In this document: positions 58,559-64,000 of the stretch, one piece after another
Layout: every line of letters begins with the position of its first letter
Position numbering within the stretch: the first letter of the stretch is position 1
Source: Streptomyces sp. D2-8
GTDB lineage: Bacteria > Actinomycetota > Actinomycetes > Streptomycetales > Streptomycetaceae
Assembly (NCBI RefSeq): GCF_023184515.1
Contig: NZ_JAAHBP010000030.1
Location: forward strand, 30,668 to 94,667
Length of the DNA stretch: 64,000 nt
Direction: 5' to 3'
The notes under the pieces: model-generated
Told to the model about the DNA's origin: nothing
What the model saw: only the letters and a program-made list of their open reading frames with translations
The model's database searches: none
Position numbers and translations under genes: made by a program

Positions 58559-58583
58559 CCGCCGGAGATCACGTCTCCGGCGG
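58559..58583. terminator. Bidirectional hairpin between sigma factor and ANTAR genes
   Basis: Arms CCGCCGGAGA (58559-58568) and TCTCCGGCGG (58574-58583) with a TCACG loop that contains the ANTAR gene's stop codon. A direct repeat of the left arm lies just upstream. Confidence 0.7.
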
Positions 58584-58889
58584 CGATCCGGGGATCTGCG
58601 TCGGTCCGGCGCGGTCGAGGGCGTCTTCCAGCGCGGCCCGGATCTCCTCGGGCATCACGCCCGTACGTCCCCAGACGAGGATCAGTTCCGCGACGTTGCG
58701 CAGCTTGATGTTGGTGTGCTGGGAGACCTCCTTCAGCACGGCCCACCCCTGGTCGGGGGAGATCCGGCCGAGCGCCACCACCATCCCGATCGCCTGGTCC
58801 ACGACGGCGTGTGAGACGACCGCCTCCTTCAGCTGCTGGACCTCTTCCTGCAGCTCGAAGATCCGATCCGAGCCCCCGTCCGTGGGCAT
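58569..58889 (-). CDS. ANTAR domain protein
   Basis: A 106-residue protein. After a short head and a coiled coil (RIFELQEEVQQLKEAVVSHAVVDQ), residues 26-85 are an ANTAR RNA-binding domain: LKEAVVSHAVVDQAIGMVVALGRISPDQGWAVLKEVSQHTNIKLRNVAELILV. ANTAR proteins bind paired hexanucleotide hairpins in RNA to prevent transcription termination. It has no receiver or GAF domain, unlike most members, so the coiled coil may drive dimerisation. The ATG at 58889 is selected because GGAGGTGACC precedes it. It is convergent with the sigma factor. Confidence 0.88.
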   Translation of the reverse strand: MPTDGGSDRIFELQEEVQQLKEAVVSHAVVDQAIGMVVALGRISPDQGWAVLKEVSQHTNIKLRNVAELILVWGRTGVMPEEIRAALEDALDRAGPTQIPGSPPET

Positions 58890-59024
58890 GGTCACCTCCG
58901 GGTCCGGTGCGCCGCTGCCCTCAAGGTCCCAGCGGGTGCTTGAGTACCTTGACGCAGTGTCCGACCTATCCATCGTCGTCACTCGGCCCGCCCGGTGCCA
59001 CCGGGGCGGACCAGGCCGGACGCC

Positions 59025-59048
59025 GTTTCGGCGCCTCCGCCGGGGTAC
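59025..59048 (+). promoter_or_regulatory. Strong sigma-B-type promoter candidate for the VOC gene
   Basis: GTTT (59025-59028), a 14-base spacer and GGGTAC (59043-59048). This is a full match to the GTTT/GGGTAC form of the consensus, 87 bases before the ATG. Confidence 0.62.
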
Positions 59049-59135
59049 TCGGCAGGCGCCCACAACGGTTCCGGTTGGACACTGGTGTCAATCCTCCGGT
59101 GGCTGCCAGGCCGACGAGATCAGGACGCGACTGCC

Positions 59136-59939
59136 ATGAACCACGACATGCCCACCTCCTCCGGCACGAAGGACGTCGTTTCATCACATTCCGTGTTCGG
59201 CGCGCCCTGCTGGGTGAGCCTGACCAGCCGGGACGTCAAGGCGACCGAGGAGTTCTACGGGGCCGTGCTGGGCTGGCAGTGGCGGCCGGCCAAGCTCGGC
59301 GACCGGTTCCGGATCGCACTGGCGGACGGCTCGCCGGTGGCCGGGATCGCGGGGGTGGCGGCCATGTGGCAGATGGCGGTGGCGTGGACGCCGTACTTCG
59401 CGGTGCGCAGTGCGGACGACGCGGTGGCGCGGGTGCAGGAGCGCATGGGCACGGTCGCGGTCGGGCCGATCTCGCTGCCGCCGGGGCGGGCGGCGCTGCT
59501 GGCCGACCGGGACGGAGCGACCTTCGGCATCTGGGAGGGCGACCTCTTCACCGACTGGGAGACCTGGCGCAACGCGCAGCCGGCGTTCATCACGCTGCAC
59601 ACCCGTGACGCCTTCGACGCGGCGATCTTCTACGGCGAGGTCCTCGACTGGGCGACGCAGCGGCCCGGCTGCTGCGAGGTCCACTACGAGGGCGGCGAGG
59701 TCGTGCTGCGCAGCCGCGGGGACGTGGTGGCCCGGATCGAGTCGGGCGCCCTGGGGGCGGCCCCAGACCCCGCGATCCGGCCGCACTGGCAGGTCCACTT
59801 CTCCGTCGACGACGTGGAGGCCTGCGCCCGCGCGGCGGAACTCCACGGCGGCAGCGTCCTGTCCAAGGGCAGTGACGAGGCGGTGTTGCGGGACCACGAC
59901 GGCGCGCAGTTCACGGTGACCGCGCGCCGCGACCACTGA
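59136..59939 (+). CDS. VOC (glyoxalase-like) two-domain protein
   Basis: A 267-residue vicinal-oxygen-chelate protein built of two tandem betaalphabetabetabeta modules: residues 20-135 (GAPCWVSLTSRDVKATEEFYGAVLGWQWRP) and 148-262 (QPAFITLHTRDAFDAAIFYGEVLDWATQ, HWQVHFSVDDVEACARAAELHGG). This resembles the 27-kDa antigen Cfp30B-like group. A metal-dependent enzyme or a ligand-binding protein is possible; the usual Glu/His ligands are only partly visible. A full-consensus sigma-B-type promoter lies upstream, so it is probably a stress gene. It is convergent with glgX, 6 bases apart. Confidence 0.87.
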   Translation: MNHDMPTSSGTKDVVSSHSVFGAPCWVSLTSRDVKATEEFYGAVLGWQWRPAKLGDRFRIALADGSPVAGIAGVAAMWQMAVAWTPYFAVRSADDAVARVQERMGTVAVGPISLPPGRAALLADRDGATFGIWEGDLFTDWETWRNAQPAFITLHTRDAFDAAIFYGEVLDWATQRPGCCEVHYEGGEVVLRSRGDVVARIESGALGAAPDPAIRPHWQVHFSVDDVEACARAAELHGGSVLSKGSDEAVLRDHDGAQFTVTARRDH

Positions 59940-59945
59940 CCGGGG

Positions 59946-62095
<2,150 letters not shown>

Positions 62096-62099
<4 letters not shown>

Positions 62100-62608
62100 C
62101 GGGCCTCCTCCAGGACCTCGGCCGGGGTACTGGCCGGACCGGCCAGCTGGGTGATCGGCACCTCGCGGGGCACCTCGAGGCCCTCGCTCTCCCGCGGCGC
62201 GGGCGCGGTCGGCACCAGCGGGACGCGTTCGCCGGCGCGGGCGCGCTGCGAGAACCAGATGACCTTGCTGCCGGTCTCGGTGGCGCAGCAGCCCCAGCCG
62301 TCGCTCATGGCCGCGAGGTGCTCCAGGCAGCCTCGCAGCTCCTGGTCCGGGCGCAGGGCGCGGTCGTTGTCCCCGATGGCGGTGATCAGGTGCTGCCGGT
62401 TCCACCACATCTCGATCGACGTGTTCTTGTCCGTGGCGTGTTCGTCGATGGCCTTCAGCAGCATCTCGGCACCGCCGCAGACGGGCTGGACCAGATTGTC
62501 CAGGTCCCAGAACTTCAGGTGAGCGGCCAGAATGCGGCTGACCTGTCCCACCCGTTCCGGGCTGACTTCCACGTCGAGGTGGTAGTAGCAGGGCACTGCG
62601 GTCTTCAT
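62096..62608 (-). CDS. Degenerate HATPase-like regulatory protein coupled to glgX
   Basis: A 170-residue protein. SPERVGQVSRILAAHLKFWDLDNLVQPVCGGAEMLLKAIDEHATDKNTSIEMWW resembles the N-box half of RsbW/HATPase_c_2 anti-sigma kinases, and CLEHLAAMSDGWGCCATETGSKVIWFS the G2 and C-terminal half. However, the N-box Asn is replaced (EMLLKAIDEH instead of ELVTNAVRH), so ATP binding or kinase activity is doubtful. The C-terminal 40 residues are disordered. The ATG at 62608 has GAGGAG upstream. Its translational coupling to glgX suggests it may regulate or escort glycogen metabolism, but that is inference. Confidence 0.78.
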
Positions 62609-62971
62609 CGGTCGGCTCCTCACCGCGAAGCTCAGCTCCTTCTCGCTCCCGCGGTCCTGCGGGACGCGCCCCGAACACGGAACGTGAGCGCCTATCGCTT
62701 CTGAGTCACCATTAGCGTGAGGCTGCTAGCCCGTTCGTGCAACACGAGCGCACGGTTGATGCGCTGGAGCACACAAGTGAGCGGGCAGAGGTGGCCCGAA
62801 CGGCCCACGAAAGCCGCCACTGATTGAAGATCCAACAAGACGCTGTGTCGTCACACATGCACCATGTGTGAAGAACTCGATCGCCGTTACGGGTCCGTGT
62901 CGCTGTGCGCACGGCCGCCGTCCGACCGTCGGGAGACCGTGTCCCTCGAGCCCCGAAAGGTGATCGGCGCC
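62609..62971. other. Divergent intergenic region between the HATPase-like gene and the DUF5133 gene
   Basis: No gene is seen in these 363 bases. It holds the divergent promoters and a perfect inverted repeat at 62852-62870. Scattered A/T-rich stretches (for example around 62823-62840) suggest a promoter, but no convincing -35/-10 pair was found. Confidence 0.6.
62852..62870. promoter_or_regulatory. Perfect CACACATG inverted repeat
   Basis: CACACATG, three bases (CAC), CATGTGTG: 8-bp perfect arms, 102 bases before the DUF5133 start and 244 bases upstream of the divergent gene. A candidate operator for one or both. Confidence 0.5.
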
Positions 62972-63313
62972 ATGCTGCTACCCGCCAAAGCCGAAGTCGC
63001 CCGGCAGTTGCGGCGTTACCGGGCCTGGGAACGCGTGATGCTCGCGGCACCGAACGACCGCACGGTGCGGACCACGTTCGAGGACTCCGGCTACACGCTC
63101 TGCGTGCTGATGGGCAAGCGCTGCGCACGGGAGGCGGCGGACGCGGCCGAGCGGTACCTGCGCACGAACCAGGTCACCTATCTGCAGGAGCAGGTCACCC
63201 GTCCGCCGGATCCGAACGAGCGGCCTCGTCCGGCCGCGGCCGTCAGACGAAGACCGCCGGCGGCGGAGCGGAGATCCCCGGCTGCCGAACGGAGATCCAC
63301 TGCGGGAAGGTAG
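62972..63313 (+). CDS. DUF5133 domain protein
   Basis: A 113-residue protein with the DUF5133 motif MLLPAKAEVARQLRRYRAWERVMLAAPNDRTVRTTFEDSGYTLCVLMGKRCAREAADAAERYL (residues 1-63). The rest is a basic, Pro/Arg-rich tail containing an ERRS-type repeat (PPAAERRSPAAERRS). The family is found mainly in Streptomyces and its role is unknown. The ATG at 62972 is supported by AAAGG; an in-frame ATG 36 codons upstream overlaps the CACACATG palindrome and lacks conservation. It precedes glgE by 74 bases with a terminator between, so co-transcription is not assured. Confidence 0.85.
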   Translation: MLLPAKAEVARQLRRYRAWERVMLAAPNDRTVRTTFEDSGYTLCVLMGKRCAREAADAAERYLRTNQVTYLQEQVTRPPDPNERPRPAAAVRRRPPAAERRSPAAERRSTAGR

Positions 63314-63326
63314 CGCCCTTCCCGCA
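63301..63326 (+). terminator. Hairpin terminator overlapping the DUF5133 stop codon
   Basis: Arms TGCGGGAAGG (63301-63310) and CCTTCCCGCA (63317-63326) with a TAGCGC loop that includes the TAG stop, followed by CATTTTG. A second smaller hairpin (CCGGGCC/GGCCCGG, 63343-63360) and CTTT follow. Confidence 0.82.
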
Positions 63327-63387
63327 CATTTTGTCCCCTGAACCGGGCCCCGCGGCCCGGCTTTCGAGCACGGTGGAGGTGAGGACC

Positions 63388-64000
63388 ATGAGTAGGACCC
63401 GGGCCATCGGCCGTATCCCGGTACGGGATGTCCGCCCGGCCGTGGAGAGCGGCAACCGGCCGGCGAAGGCGGTCGTGGGCGAGACGTTCGAGGTCACCGC
63501 CACCGTGTTCCGGGAGGGGCACGACGCGGTGGCCGCCAATGTCGTCCTGAAGGATCCCGAGGGCCGTTCCGGCCCGTGGACGCCGATGCGCGAGCTCGCC
63601 CCCGGCAGCGACCGCTGGGGTGCCGAGGTCACCGCGAACGCCGTCGGCCGCTGGTCGTACCGAGTGGAGGCCTGGAGCGATCCGGTGGCCACCTGGCGCC
63701 ACACGGCGGGCATAAAGATCCCGGCGGGAATCGACCCGGGCCTGGTCCTGGACGAGGGCGCGGAACTGTACGAGCGGGCAGCGGCCGGCGTGCCGAAGGA
63801 GGCCGGCCGCTATGTGCTGCTCGCCGCGGCGCAGGCCCTGCGGGACGACTCGCTGCCCCCGGCGGCCAGGTTCGCGGCGGCGCTGACGCCGGAGGTGGAC
63901 GAGGTCCTGGAGCGGCATCCGCTGCGGGACCTGGTCACCAGCAGTGAGCCCCTGCCGCTGCTCGTGGAGCGGGAGCGGGCGCTGTACGGCTCGTGGTACG
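63388..64000 (+). CDS. glgE: GlgE maltosyltransferase, N-terminal part (3' end outside window)
   Basis: The first 204 residues of alpha-1,4-glucan:maltose-1-phosphate maltosyltransferase, which elongates alpha-glucan with maltose 1-phosphate made from trehalose. IGRIPVRDVRPAVESGNRPAKAVVGETFEVTATVFREGHDAVAANVVLKDP is the N-terminal beta-sandwich domain N, and AGRYVLLAAAQALRDDSLPPAARFAAALTPEVDEVLERHPLRDLVTSSEPLPLLVERERALYGSWY the helical insertion unique to GlgE. The catalytic GH13 barrel is beyond the window. The ATG at 63388 has GGTGGAGGTGAGG upstream. Together with glgX it marks a glycogen/alpha-glucan cluster, one of two such clusters known in S. coelicolor. Confidence 0.95.
   Translation, partial: MSRTRAIGRIPVRDVRPAVESGNRPAKAVVGETFEVTATVFREGHDAVAANVVLKDPEGRSGPWTPMRELAPGSDRWGAEVTANAVGRWSYRVEAWSDPVATWRHTAGIKIPAGIDPGLVLDEGAELYERAAAGVPKEAGRYVLLAAAQALRDDSLPPAARFAAALTPEVDEVLERHPLRDLVTSSEPLPLLVERERALYGSWY

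Overview
This window is a stretch of a high-GC actinobacterial chromosome, almost certainly Streptomyces. The signs are extreme G/C bias at third codon positions, many GTG and TTG starts, a conservon (cvnABCD plus cytochromes P450), a streptogrisin C-type protease, a GH46 chitosanase, a CebR-like operator and a GlgE-type alpha-glucan pathway. The density of broken and C-terminal gene fragments, together with accessory secreted enzymes, suggests a chromosome arm rather than the core. That is inference from content; no telomere, tRNA, rRNA, integrase, transposase or CRISPR array was seen.

Layout. 0-5.9 kb: tail of a chitosanase, two transporters (EamA, MMPL), a PRC-barrel/DUF2382 stress protein with a (TGT)6 linker, and a TauE exporter. 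6-11.1 kb: a sortase-type DUF1996 surface protein, an AA10 lytic polysaccharide monooxygenase and a GNAT acetyltransferase, the last two each preceded by a CebR-like box, then a BrkB/YihY membrane protein. 11.2-18.2 kb: flavodoxin-like protein, DUF3618/holin-like pair, SRPBCC protein and a 1442-residue PEGLP-type P-type ATPase with a small partner. 18.4-20.3 kb: a nucleotidyltransferase, BON and metallophosphoesterase operon behind a sigma-B-like promoter. 20.5-24.1 kb: a gene graveyard (phoD, serine hydrolase and M20 peptidase remnants) surrounding an intact streptogrisin C gene. 24.1-32.6 kb: stress-type genes (DoxX-like, hemerythrin, catalase, a 78-residue protein) mixed with unknowns.

32.9-38.3 kb: one overlapping operon encoding a conservon with two P450s. 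The first lacks the K-helix ExxR motif, as in the CYP157 family, and the second is a normal CYP154-like enzyme. 38.5-47.1 kb: PucR regulator, Sua5-like protein, dienelactone hydrolase, MHYT sensor, large metallophosphoesterase, TauD dioxygenase, aldo/keto reductase and a LigD-type phosphoesterase domain protein. 47.3-57.1 kb: SpoIIE phosphatase, peroxiredoxin/DoxX pair, AraC with a divergent MFS pump, MarR, stand-alone ATP-dependent ligase, NPP1-type protein and an orphan hemC paralogue. 57.6-64 kb: SigB/F-type sigma factor, ANTAR protein, VOC protein, and a glycogen/alpha-glucan block (glgX coupled to a degenerate HATPase protein, a DUF5133 protein, start of glgE).

How it fits together. Candidate sigma-B-type promoters (GNNT, 14-15 bases, GGGTAC) precede the nucleotidyltransferase operon, the catalase, the 78-residue protein and the VOC gene. 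A weaker one precedes the hemerythrin gene, and a related GTTT/GGGAAT signal precedes the sigma factor itself. Much of the window may therefore belong to one general-stress regulon. The carbohydrate genes at the left (chitosanase, LPMO) and right (GlgX, GlgE) are separate scavenging and storage modules.
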